Positions 33,541-41,834 of a DNA stretch of 64,000 nt are shown piece after piece. The stretch lies in assembly GCF_036964905.1 (NCBI RefSeq), contig NZ_JBALHR010000014.1, positions 1 through 64,000 of the forward strand, in the 5' to 3' direction. This stretch comes from Gemmobacter denitrificans. Lineage in GTDB: Bacteria; Pseudomonadota; Alphaproteobacteria; Rhodobacterales; Rhodobacteraceae. Numbering within the stretch: the stretch's first letter is position 1; every line of letters begins with the position of its first letter. The notes below the pieces were generated by a model. It was not told the origin of the DNA, did no database searches, and was given only the letters and a program-made list of their open reading frames with translations. Made by a program: the position numbers and the translations under genes.

Positions 33541-35037
33541 ATGGATACGCTTCTTTCAAGCATCGAGATGCTGGCCCGCTGGGATGTGATGGCCGCCTTG
33601 TTCATCGGCTCCATCGGCGGGGTTCTGGTGGGGGCCATGCCCGGCGTGGGCGCGGCGGTGGCGATTGCCATAGTCCTGCCGGTGACCTTTGCGCTGGAAC
33701 CCATTGTCGGGCTGACGGCCCTTCTGGGCATCTATGGCTCGTCGATGTTCGGCGGGGCCATTCCGGCGATCCTGGTCAACACCCCCGGCACGCCCGTAAA
33801 CGCCCTGACCACCTATGACGGCTATCCGATGACACAGCGGGGCGAGGCGCGGCGCGCGCTCAGCCTTGCCTATTCCGCATCCTTCTATGGCGCGGTGTTT
33901 TCCATTGTGGCGCTGATGCTGCTGGCGCCGTTTCTGGCAAAGGTAGCGCCGATGTTCGGGGCGCGGGAGATCTTTCTGGCCGCCCTTCTGGGCATCGTGC
34001 TGGTGATCGTCACCCATCGCGGGCAGGTGCTGCCCGCGGCGATCCTAGCCTGCCTTGGCATCTTTCTGCAAACCATCGGCATCGAATCCACCGCCTATAC
34101 CCAGCGGTTCACCTTCGGCCAGCCCTGGCTGCAATCGGGGGTCGATCTGATTGTCGTGGTTCTGGGTCTGTTTGCCATCAGTCAGGCGCTGGTGCTGCTG
34201 ATGGGGCGCGACAAGGCGAATGATCTGCCCCCCGTCGCCAAGATCGGCTTTTTCAGCCAGATGAAGGACCTGTGGCTGTATCGCCGCGTGGCCACGGTGG
34301 CCTCGTCCTTCGGGGTGATCTGCGGGATGATCCCCGGCGTGGGGGAATTCATGTCGCAATTCATGTCTTACGCCTATGCGCAGCGCAGTTCCAAAACGCC
34401 CGAGCTGTTCGGCAAGGGCAATCCCGAAGGCATCGTCGCCTCCGAGGCCGCGAACAATTCGGTCCCCGCCGCCGCCATGATCCCGCTGCTGGCGCTTGGC
34501 ATCCCGGGCGAGGAACTGACGGCGATGATGCTGGCGGTGTTCTATGTGCATAACGTGATCCCCGGGCCGCAACTGTTCACCCAGCACATGGATTTCATCT
34601 ATGCGCTGTATCTGTGCCTGTTCCTGCTGAATGTGATCGTTGTCGCCTTTCTGTTCTTTGCGACGCGCACGCTGATGAAGGTGATGCTGATCCCGAACCG
34701 CTTTCTGGGGATCATGATCCTGACCTTCAGCCTGATCGGCGTCTATACCCTGCGCAATTCGATGACCGATGTGGCCATCGCCTCGGCCTTCGGGTTTTTC
34801 GGCTTCATCCTCAAACGGCTGGACCTGCCCACATCGCCCATCATCCTGGGCATCGTGCTGGGCAAGCTGATGGAGGACCGGCTGCGCACCGCCATGGCCC
34901 GGGTGCGCGAACCGCTGGATTTCATTGATCGGCCCATCGCCTTCATCCTGTTCCTGATGATCGTGCTGGCCATCGCCGGGCAGGTCTGGACCGTGGTCAA
35001 ATCCCGCCCCAACCGCAAGGGCACAAGCCATGACTGA
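33541..35037 (+). CDS. TTT transporter large membrane subunit (TctA family)
   Basis: A 498-residue permease subunit with about ten helices. The family signature is the early GGVLVGAMPGVGAAVAIAIVLPVTFAL and the matching second repeat CGMIPGVGEFMSQF. Between them lie conserved segments like YGSSMFGGAIPAILVNTPGTP. With TctB it forms the channel that takes solute from TctC using an ion gradient. The ATG at 33541 follows the tctB stop after 7 bases. Its stop overlaps the next gene by 8 bases, so the transporter and its downstream enzymes are one transcription unit. Confidence 0.93.
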   Translation: MDTLLSSIEMLARWDVMAALFIGSIGGVLVGAMPGVGAAVAIAIVLPVTFALEPIVGLTALLGIYGSSMFGGAIPAILVNTPGTPVNALTTYDGYPMTQRGEARRALSLAYSASFYGAVFSIVALMLLAPFLAKVAPMFGAREIFLAALLGIVLVIVTHRGQVLPAAILACLGIFLQTIGIESTAYTQRFTFGQPWLQSGVDLIVVVLGLFAISQALVLLMGRDKANDLPPVAKIGFFSQMKDLWLYRRVATVASSFGVICGMIPGVGEFMSQFMSYAYAQRSSKTPELFGKGNPEGIVASEAANNSVPAAAMIPLLALGIPGEELTAMMLAVFYVHNVIPGPQLFTQHMDFIYALYLCLFLLNVIVVAFLFFATRTLMKVMLIPNRFLGIMILTFSLIGVYTLRNSMTDVAIASAFGFFGFILKRLDLPTSPIILGIVLGKLMEDRLRTAMARVREPLDFIDRPIAFILFLMIVLAIAGQVWTVVKSRPNRKGTSHD

Positions 35038-36322
35038 TCTTGCCATCCCCGGTCTGATGGACCGCCGCCGCGCCCTTCTGGGGCCGAACATGTCCACCTT
35101 TTACGATGATCCGGTGCATGTCGTGCGGGGCGAAGGCGTCTGGCTCTGGGATGCCGAGGGGCGCAAATATCTGGATTGCTACAACAATGTGCCCCATGTC
35201 GGGCATTGCAACCCGCGCGTGGTGCAGGCGATCTGTGCGCAGGCCGCCGCGCTCAACACCCATACCCGCTATCTGCACGCAGGTATCCTTGATTATGTCG
35301 AACGCCTGACCGCCACGTTCGACGATCCGCTGAATACCGCCATCCTGACCTGCACCGGGTCCGAGGCGAATGACATCGCCCTGCGCATGGCCGAGGCGAT
35401 GACCGGCAAGCGCGGCATCATCGCGACCGATGCCACCTATCATGGCAATACCACGCTGGTCAGCCATCTGTCGAAAAGCAATGTCCCCGCGGTGGGGTTC
35501 GGCCTGGGCCAATATCTGCGCCATGTGCAGGCCCCCGACAGCTATCGCATCCCCGATCCCGATGGCCAGCATTTCGCCGCAGGGGTGCAGGCGGCGATCG
35601 ACGATCTGGAACGCTCCGGCATCGGCTTTGCCGCGCTGATCGTCTGCCCGCTGTTTCTGAACGAAGGTTTCCCTACACAGGCCGAAGGCTGGCTGCGCCC
35701 CGCCGCCGAGGCCGCGCGCCGCGCGGGCGGTTTGCTGATCTGTGACGAGGTGCAATCCGGCTTTGGCCGCTGCGGCAGCCATTTCTGGGCGCATCAGAAA
35801 CAGGGCGTCATTCCCGATGTGGTGACCATGGGCAAACCCATGGGCAATGGCCATCCGGTGGCCGGTCTGGTGACACGGGCCGACATCATGGCGCGTTTCC
35901 GCACATCCTTTCGCTATTTCAACACCTTTGGCGGCAACCCGGTCAGTTGCGCGGCGGCCGCTGCGGTACTGGATGAATTGCAGGAAAAGGACTTGCAGGC
36001 CAATGCCGCGCGGATCGGAAGGCTGGCCGCCGACCGGCTGCAGGCACTCGCGCAGAAATACCCGGTGATCGGCGATGTCCGGCAATCCGGCATGGTGTTT
36101 GGCGCGGAATTCGTGCTGGACCGTGACAGCAAGACCCCTGCCCCGGCCTATGCCGACCGCGTGGTGAACCGGCTGCGCCAGCGCGGCATCCTTTTGTCAA
36201 AGCTGGGTCGCCACAAGAACACGCTGAAAATCCGCCCGCCCATGCCCTTCAGTACCGCACATCTGGACCTGCTGATGACCACGCTGGATCAGGTTCTGGC
36301 CGAAACGCCGGTCGCCCCATGA
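35030..36322 (+). CDS. Class III PLP enzyme, probable phospho-lyase
   Basis: A 430-residue PLP protein of the class III aminotransferase fold. The stretch CYNNVPHVGHCNPRVV resembles the human ethanolamine-phosphate and phosphohydroxylysine phospho-lyases (AGXT2L1/2) more than typical transaminases. TGSEANDIALRMAEAM, ICDEVQSGFGRCG and the PLP lysine in TMGKPMGNGHP are all present. Such lyases remove phosphate and ammonia from an O-phosphorylated amino alcohol to give an aldehyde. A kinase gene overlaps its 3' end by 4 bases, as expected for that chemistry. The exact substrate is unknown; a plain transaminase remains possible. Confidence 0.75.
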   Translation: MTDLAIPGLMDRRRALLGPNMSTFYDDPVHVVRGEGVWLWDAEGRKYLDCYNNVPHVGHCNPRVVQAICAQAAALNTHTRYLHAGILDYVERLTATFDDPLNTAILTCTGSEANDIALRMAEAMTGKRGIIATDATYHGNTTLVSHLSKSNVPAVGFGLGQYLRHVQAPDSYRIPDPDGQHFAAGVQAAIDDLERSGIGFAALIVCPLFLNEGFPTQAEGWLRPAAEAARRAGGLLICDEVQSGFGRCGSHFWAHQKQGVIPDVVTMGKPMGNGHPVAGLVTRADIMARFRTSFRYFNTFGGNPVSCAAAAAVLDELQEKDLQANAARIGRLAADRLQALAQKYPVIGDVRQSGMVFGAEFVLDRDSKTPAPAYADRVVNRLRQRGILLSKLGRHKNTLKIRPPMPFSTAHLDLLMTTLDQVLAETPVAP

Positions 36323-37287
36323 TGCCGCAGGCGCTTGACCCGGATGTCGGAACGGCTCTGGCGCTTTGGGGGCTGTCTGCCGAAAGCTGCCGCTTTGTGG
36401 CGGGGCGGGAAAACCGGGTGTATCGGGTTGCGACGCCCGAGGGCGATTTTGCCCTGCGCCTGCGCCGCCCCGGCTATCGCCAGCAGGATGAACTGCAATC
36501 GGAACTGGCGTGGCTTGCCGCGATGGGCCGGGCCGGGCTGCAGGTGCCCCAGCCCCGCCCGTCGCGCCACGGCAGGCTGCTGGAACGGCTGGGGGATGGC
36601 TTTGTCGATCTGGTGGATTGGCTGCCCGGCACTGCCATGGGGCAAAGCCGGGTGCCGCTGGCGCTGCCCGATGCACCCGCCGCCTTTCGCGCGCTTGGGG
36701 CAGAAATGGCCCGGCTGCATGCCGCCTGCGACGCATGGGCCCCACCGCACGGCTTTCGCCGTTGCCCTTGGGATGCCGATGGCCTACTGGGCGAGGCGCC
36801 AGTCTGGGGCCGGTTCTGGGACAACCCCACCCTGCCCCCCGTCACGCGCGCTCTGCTGACGCAGTTCCGCGCACAGGCACGCGACCATCTGGCCCGGGCC
36901 GCGCTGGATACCGGGCTGATCCATGCCGATCTGGTGCGCGAAAACGTGCTGCTGGATGGCCCGCCCCACAGCCCGATCATCCGCATGATCGATTTCGATG
37001 ATGGCGGGTTCGGCTACCGCCTGTTCGATCTGGCCACGGTGCTGCTGAAAAACCTGTCCGAACCGGACTATCCGGCGCTGCGGGCCGCGCTGATCGCGGG
37101 CTATCACAGCCGCCGCCCGCTGGATCTGGCGCTGCTGGACCTGTTTCTGGCCCTGCGCGCCGCAACCTATGTGGGCTGGATCGTGCCCCGCCTGCACGAA
37201 GAGGGCGGCACCGCCCGCAACGCACGTTTCATCGCACAGGCGCAAGACCTGTGTGGCGCATGGCTGAACAGCGCGTCACAGTCCTGA
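36319..37287 (+). CDS. APH-fold kinase (hydroxylysine/amino-alcohol kinase-like)
   Basis: A 322-residue phosphotransferase. The catalytic loop is HADLVRENVLLDG and the metal-binding segment MIDFDDGGFGYRLFDLA. The N-terminal nucleotide region is RENRVYRVATPEGDFALRLRRPG. Similar kinases pair with class III phospho-lyases (hydroxylysine kinase with AGXT2L2). Here its start overlaps the phospho-lyase-like gene by 4 bases, supporting a two-step phosphorylate-then-eliminate route on a substrate imported by the TTT system. The product would go to an aldehyde dehydrogenase. Confidence 0.75.
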   Translation: MMPQALDPDVGTALALWGLSAESCRFVAGRENRVYRVATPEGDFALRLRRPGYRQQDELQSELAWLAAMGRAGLQVPQPRPSRHGRLLERLGDGFVDLVDWLPGTAMGQSRVPLALPDAPAAFRALGAEMARLHAACDAWAPPHGFRRCPWDADGLLGEAPVWGRFWDNPTLPPVTRALLTQFRAQARDHLARAALDTGLIHADLVRENVLLDGPPHSPIIRMIDFDDGGFGYRLFDLATVLLKNLSEPDYPALRAALIAGYHSRRPLDLALLDLFLALRAATYVGWIVPRLHEEGGTARNARFIAQAQDLCGAWLNSASQS

Positions 37288-37302
37288 AGGGGGGAAGCAC
37301 AG

Positions 37303-38586
37303 ATGACGAAAACCATTCTGGTCATCGGCACATTCGACACCAAGGCCGATGAACTGGCCTATCTGATTGCGCGGATTGAATCGCAGGGCGGCGCGGTTCT
37401 GGCGATGGATGTCAGCGTACTGGGCCAAGCCGCGATCCCCGTCGGGATCACTAAGCATGAGGTGGCCGCCGCCGCAGGCACCACCATTAATGCGCTGATC
37501 GCCCTTGGCGAAGAAGGCGAGGCCTTTGCTCAGATGAGCGCGGGCGCCGCCACCCTGACCCGCCGTCTGCATCAGGCCGGGCGAGTGGATGGCATGATCG
37601 CCCTCGGCGGCACCATGGGCACCGATCTGGCGCTGGATTGCGCGCAGGCCCTGCCCCTTGGCGTGCCGAAATACATCGTCTCCACCGTGGCCGGATCACC
37701 CCTGATCGCCGCCGAACGCATGGCGGCGGATGTGCAGTTCATCCTGTGGGCCGGCGGGCTTTATGGGCTGAACCCCTTGTGCAAATCCTCGCTCAGCCAG
37801 GCGGCAGGCGCGGTGCTGGGGGCTGCCCGCGCGGCCGAGCCACCCCGGTTTGACCGCCCGCTGATCGGGATGACCTCGCTCGGGTCTTCCTGCCTGAAAT
37901 ACATGAAACGCCTGCACCCGGAACTGACGCGCCGCGGTTATGACATCGCGGTCTTTCACACCACCGGCATGGGCGGCATGGCCTTTGAACGGCTGGCCGC
38001 CGATGGGGCCTTTGCCTGTGTCATGGATTTTTCGCTGCAGGAACTGGTCAACATGCTGAACGGCTCACTGGTCAGCGCCGGGGCCGACCGGCTGACCGGC
38101 GCGGGCCGCAGCGGCACGCCGCAACTGGTGGCCCCCGGCGCGGCGGATATCCTTGATCTGGCAGGCTGGCAGGACATCCCCGAAAGATTTCGCGACCGGC
38201 CCTTCCATATGCACAACCGCCTGATCAAGAGCGTGGCCTTCAATGCCGATGAACGCCGCGATCTGGCACGGGCCATGGCCGACCGTCTGGCCGCCGCACA
38301 GGGGCCCACCCATTTCTTCCTGCCCAAAGGCGGGATCGAGGAATGGGACAGGCCGGGTGAAGCCGCCCGTGATCCCGAAGGGCTGGCCGCCTTCTGCGAG
38401 GCGGCCGAAAGCGCAATGGCGGGGCGGATCGGCCTGACGGTTCTTGATGCCCATATCAACGATGCCGCCTTCTGCACGGCGGTGCTGGCCCGGCTGGATG
38501 ACTGGATCGCGGCAGGCATCGTGCCAAAGGGCAGGCCGGAGAACGAAGACCAAAAGACAGCACTTGGCACAGCCGCCGATTCCTGA
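37303..38586 (+). CDS. Tm-1-like ATP-binding domain protein (UPF0261)
   Basis: A 427-residue protein of the UPF0261/Tm-1 family, whose plant relative blocks tobamovirus replication. The N-terminal half begins TKTILVIGTFDTKADELAYL; MDGMIALGGTMGTDLALDC follows; and the C-terminal half has TTGMGGMAFERLAADGAF. Bacterial members are often encoded with uncharacterised catabolic enzymes, but their reaction is not settled. It is 15 bases after the kinase gene and is the last member of this operon, so it probably acts on a downstream intermediate. Confidence 0.85.
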   Translation: MTKTILVIGTFDTKADELAYLIARIESQGGAVLAMDVSVLGQAAIPVGITKHEVAAAAGTTINALIALGEEGEAFAQMSAGAATLTRRLHQAGRVDGMIALGGTMGTDLALDCAQALPLGVPKYIVSTVAGSPLIAAERMAADVQFILWAGGLYGLNPLCKSSLSQAAGAVLGAARAAEPPRFDRPLIGMTSLGSSCLKYMKRLHPELTRRGYDIAVFHTTGMGGMAFERLAADGAFACVMDFSLQELVNMLNGSLVSAGADRLTGAGRSGTPQLVAPGAADILDLAGWQDIPERFRDRPFHMHNRLIKSVAFNADERRDLARAMADRLAAAQGPTHFFLPKGGIEEWDRPGEAARDPEGLAAFCEAAESAMAGRIGLTVLDAHINDAAFCTAVLARLDDWIAAGIVPKGRPENEDQKTALGTAADS

Positions 38587-38621
38587 AACCCTGCCCGCAT
38601 GGCAAAACAGGACCGCGCAGC

Positions 38622-39110
38622 ATGATCCCCGACCTTGATCCGGCGACCGATCTCAGCCTGACCCGCATTCTGGCGGCGCCGCGCGCGCTGATCTGGGAGT
38701 GTTGGACCAGCCCCGCCCATATCCCGCATTTCTTCATTCCGGCCCCGCATCGCGTCACGGCGGTTGATATCGACCTGCGCATCGGCGGGCGGTTCAACAC
38801 CACTTTCGATGTCGAAGGTCAGGTGATGGACAATTGCGGGGTATTTCTGGAGATCGTTCCAGGCGAAAGGCTCGTGTTCACCGATGCCTATTCCGAAGGC
38901 TGGAAGCCCGCACCCGACCCGTTCATGACGGCATTGCTTCTGCTGTCCGATGCGCCGGGCGGCGGCACGGTCTACACCGCCATCGCCCGGCACCGCAACG
39001 CGGAAAGCCGCCAGAGCCATGAAGAGATGGGCTTTCACGATGGCTGGGGCACGGTGGCCACCCAGCTGGAAACCTATGCAATGACCCTGATGGCATCACG
39101 GCGGGGCTGA
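38622..39110 (+). CDS. AHSA1/SRPBCC-family protein
   Basis: A 162-residue START-like protein. RILAAPRALIWECWTSPAHIPHFFIPAP at the N-terminus and FLEIVPGERLVFTDAYSEGW in the middle are typical of the AHSA1 (YndB-like) subgroup, which bind hydrophobic or aromatic ligands. It is 35 bases downstream of the Tm-1-like gene and may be the end of that operon or an independent gene. The ligand is unknown. Confidence 0.82.
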   Translation: MIPDLDPATDLSLTRILAAPRALIWECWTSPAHIPHFFIPAPHRVTAVDIDLRIGGRFNTTFDVEGQVMDNCGVFLEIVPGERLVFTDAYSEGWKPAPDPFMTALLLLSDAPGGGTVYTAIARHRNAESRQSHEEMGFHDGWGTVATQLETYAMTLMASRRG

Positions 39111-39143
39111 ACCCCGCCGCCCGGTTCAAGGCAGGTTGTGCGA

Positions 39144-40118
39144 TCAGCCGCCATTCACGATGGCATCGTAAATGTCATAGCGTTCATCCCCCAGGATGAT
39201 GCGGAAAATATCGCCGTCCCGTTCGACCCGCATTTCCTGCGGTGCGGTGGCGGATACCGGAACGCCCCCCTTGAACAGCACCTGCCGTTCAACCCCGCCG
39301 CCAATCGCGATCCAGACCCCGGCATTGCCCGGCCCATCCCGCACCACGCCGAACAGGCAATCGGCCGGGGCCGCCCCTGCCGCCGTGACGCAGGGCAGGC
39401 TGCCCGTAGCATCAAAGCCGATGCCATTGCCGACCGGCCCGCCTTCGGGCATCTGCGCCTGCGGCGGGGCCGCAGCTTCGGTCAGATGGGTTCCGGCCAC
39501 CCAACCTTCCACGCCCGATCCATAGACACGGATATTGCACCAGCGGTCAGGCCCCGTCATCCGGCAGCCGCGGTTCTGCATCACTTCGCCATTCTGCGCC
39601 TTGCCCACCACATCATAGCGCAGATCCGGGCCGGAACGGATGTTCAACGCCCCTTCGGACAACCCGGTCACCTGCCACCAATCCGGCCCTCCGGCCAGGC
39701 CATCGGCGAAATCTCCGCCCGCCAGACCGATGCCCAAGGTATAGCTGGCCGCTTCATCGCGCCGCGCTGCATTGCGCATCAGATAGACGCTGACAACATA
39801 GGTTCCAGTCGCAGGCAGCGACACATCCGCCACATTGCCGCTGGTCGATCCAATGAAGATCGCCTCCGGCGCGCCCTGCTGCTGGATGTTGAAGTAAAGC
39901 GACGGATTGGCCGAAGACAGATCGACCGACAGCATCTGCCCCCCCTGCCCTTCCACCAGATAATCCACGCTTGCATCACCCTTTACCTGCCCGTCCAGTT
40001 TCAGGCCCGAGGTGACGGCAACAGGGTCGATCAGCTGGCTTTGCTGGGCAAATGCCGACGGGGCACCGGACACGGCCAGCAGCAGGGAAATCAGGGCAAG
40101 TGGCGGGAATCGGCGCAT
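39144..40118 (-). CDS. Secreted SH3-domain-containing protein
   Basis: A 324-residue exported protein. A signal peptide (MRRFPPLALISLLLAVSGAPSAFAQ) is followed by a beta-rich domain with an inhibitor-like YTLGIGLAGG segment, and then a bacterial SH3 domain at about residues 150-215 (LNIRSGPDLRYDVVGKAQNGEV to WCNIRVYGSGVEGWVAGTHL). The C-terminal 100 residues carry a Cys pair in LPCVTAAGAAPADCLFG. The ATG at 40118 was chosen because it begins the signal peptide. It may bind envelope peptide or peptidoglycan. The function is unknown. Confidence 0.75.
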   Translation of the reverse strand: MRRFPPLALISLLLAVSGAPSAFAQQSQLIDPVAVTSGLKLDGQVKGDASVDYLVEGQGGQMLSVDLSSANPSLYFNIQQQGAPEAIFIGSTSGNVADVSLPATGTYVVSVYLMRNAARRDEAASYTLGIGLAGGDFADGLAGGPDWWQVTGLSEGALNIRSGPDLRYDVVGKAQNGEVMQNRGCRMTGPDRWCNIRVYGSGVEGWVAGTHLTEAAAPPQAQMPEGGPVGNGIGFDATGSLPCVTAAGAAPADCLFGVVRDGPGNAGVWIAIGGGVERQVLFKGGVPVSATAPQEMRVERDGDIFRIILGDERYDIYDAIVNGG

Positions 40119-40271
40119 CGGAAAAACCTCTGTCTTTGCGGTATGACCGGGAAGCTTGTCCGCAAGACTAGACACAAAGCCGGGCGGCACGCTATCCAAA
40201 ACACGAAACTCCCGCGAAGGATGTTTCCGCTCTGACGGATACCTTTTTGCGACAGGCCAAAGGATGCAGGG

Positions 40272-41057
40272 ATGACACGTCGGCTGGCCATCGCCCTTGG
40301 GGCCTTTGTGATCTGGACCGCGATCACGGTTCTGCTGCCGTTGCTGACCGGGGCCGGACAGGCCGCACTGACCGAGATCATCTCACGCGGGTTTGGCTGG
40401 GCCTGGATGCTGGCTGGCGGCTTCATCCTGGCCGTGGTCCTGTGGCAGGGCTGGCGGGATGTCGGGCTGGATCGGGGGGCGCCCTTGCGCGCATGGGCTC
40501 TGGGATGGCTGCCGATGATCTACATTCTCGGCGCGTTCGGGGCGGCCGCAGCGATGGGCCTGCCCGGGCCGATCACGATGGGTATTGTGCTGATGAACTG
40601 CCTGTTCGTCGGGTTCTCCGAAGAACTGATGTTCCGGGGCGCGCTGCTGCAGGCCCTGCGCCACGCGATGCCCGTCTGGCCTGCCGTCGTCATCACCTCG
40701 CTGGCCTTCGGCGCGATCCACAGCCTGAACGTCTTTGTCACCGGTGATCTGGGCCCGGCGCTGATCCAATCCTGCGCTGCCTGCCTGAGCGGGCTGTTCT
40801 TCATTGCCTACCGCCTGCGCTGCGGGTCACTCTGGCCGCCGATCCTGCTGCATGGACTGTGGGATTTTGCCACCTTCTCGCTGGGGGTGGCGGCGGCAAC
40901 GGCACAAGATGGGCTTCTGGCCCCCGAGATTGCCGCGACACCGGACCAGGGCGGGCTTGCGATCCTGTTCCCTGTGCTGCTGGTTCTGCCCAACGGGCTT
41001 TACGGCCTTTGGCTGATGCGCAACATCGGCAAGACCCACGCCTCTGCCACCGCCTGA
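40272..41057 (+). CDS. CPBP-family intramembrane metalloprotease-like protein
   Basis: A 261-residue protein with about seven hydrophobic helices. The glutamate motif FSEELMFRGALLQAL (EExxxR) and the later FGAIHSLN with a conserved His match the CPBP/CaaX-prenyl-protease-2-like family. Bacterial members process peptides or act in self-immunity to bacteriocins. It is divergent from the SH3-domain gene. No bacteriocin gene is visible nearby. Confidence 0.85.
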   Translation: MTRRLAIALGAFVIWTAITVLLPLLTGAGQAALTEIISRGFGWAWMLAGGFILAVVLWQGWRDVGLDRGAPLRAWALGWLPMIYILGAFGAAAAMGLPGPITMGIVLMNCLFVGFSEELMFRGALLQALRHAMPVWPAVVITSLAFGAIHSLNVFVTGDLGPALIQSCAACLSGLFFIAYRLRCGSLWPPILLHGLWDFATFSLGVAAATAQDGLLAPEIAATPDQGGLAILFPVLLVLPNGLYGLWLMRNIGKTHASATA

Positions 41058-41129
41058 CACGCCGCGCCCAGAAAAACCGAGGGCGCGCAGCCGAAGCCGT
41101 GCGCCCGATACCACCTACGCATCCACTGA

Positions 41130-41669
41130 TCAGAGCTTGCCGCCCCGAAGATCAATCAGCTCACCCGAATCGCGCATGGTGCAGACCATATGCTCGTGGC
41201 CGACCGTGGCCTCGATCTCCCATTTGTGTTTCTGGGGCGACCGGGCCTTGACGAAATGCACATGGTTTTTGCTGGCCGCGAAATTCTGCGCCACGATATC
41301 GGCGCAGCCGCTATAGGCCATGGGCGGGGCTTTCTGATCTGCATCGACACGGCGATGGGCCACGCTGTTCTGCCGCTCGTTCTCGCCCGCGCGATAGCCT
41401 TCGACATAACCGCGTGTCTGGCTGTATTCCCAATAGGCATAGCCATGCAAACCATCGCGATAGCCGCGTTCGAATTCAGCGGTTTCCACATCGTCAGAAG
41501 GCTTGTAGCCATCCTTGTAATGGTGCTTGTGATGCGCCAACGCGGCAATGCCCAAAATCGCGATCGCGGCAGCCACCTTCTGATCATCGTTCATTTCGGC
41601 AGCGGCGGGCGCGGCACCAAGTTGCAGACACAAGGCGACAATGGCAAATGTGGTGACAATAGGCTTCAT
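41130..41669 (-). CDS. Small secreted protein of unknown function
   Basis: A 179-residue exported protein. After a signal peptide (MKPIVTTFAIVALCLQLGAAPAAA) comes a predicted second hydrophobic segment (AAAIAILGIAALA), then a His/Lys-rich stretch HHKHHYKDGYK and a Tyr-rich middle (FERGYRDGLHGYAYWEYSQTRGYVEGYRAG). The C-terminal half has two Cys (SGCADIV, MVCTMRD). The pattern could bind metal. GGAG 8 bases before the ATG at 41669 gives the start. No family is recognised. Confidence 0.7.
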   Translation of the reverse strand: MKPIVTTFAIVALCLQLGAAPAAAEMNDDQKVAAAIAILGIAALAHHKHHYKDGYKPSDDVETAEFERGYRDGLHGYAYWEYSQTRGYVEGYRAGENERQNSVAHRRVDADQKAPPMAYSGCADIVAQNFAASKNHVHFVKARSPQKHKWEIEATVGHEHMVCTMRDSGELIDLRGGKL

Positions 41670-41834
41670 CTCTTGAACTCCTTCAAGTGAGACCAAATCG
41701 CGGCATGCCGTCGCGTCAATCGACACGGGTGCCGACGGGCTTCACTGTAGGAAGGCTTGTTCCGCCGGTCTATCCACTATGCGAAGATGGCAAATGTGTC
41801 GCGGGGCGCAGCCGGGCACCCCGCACAGATCCTG

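Noticed and set aside
34045..35097. Minus-strand open frame opposite tctA
   Set aside because: His/Gln/Asp-rich antisense translation of a membrane protein gene.
41063..41087. Inverted repeat CGCGCCC/GGGCGCG between the CPBP gene and the small secreted protein gene
   Set aside because: Arms match, but there is no T run on either side and the loop is 11 bases; short GC-only dyads are common at this GC content.
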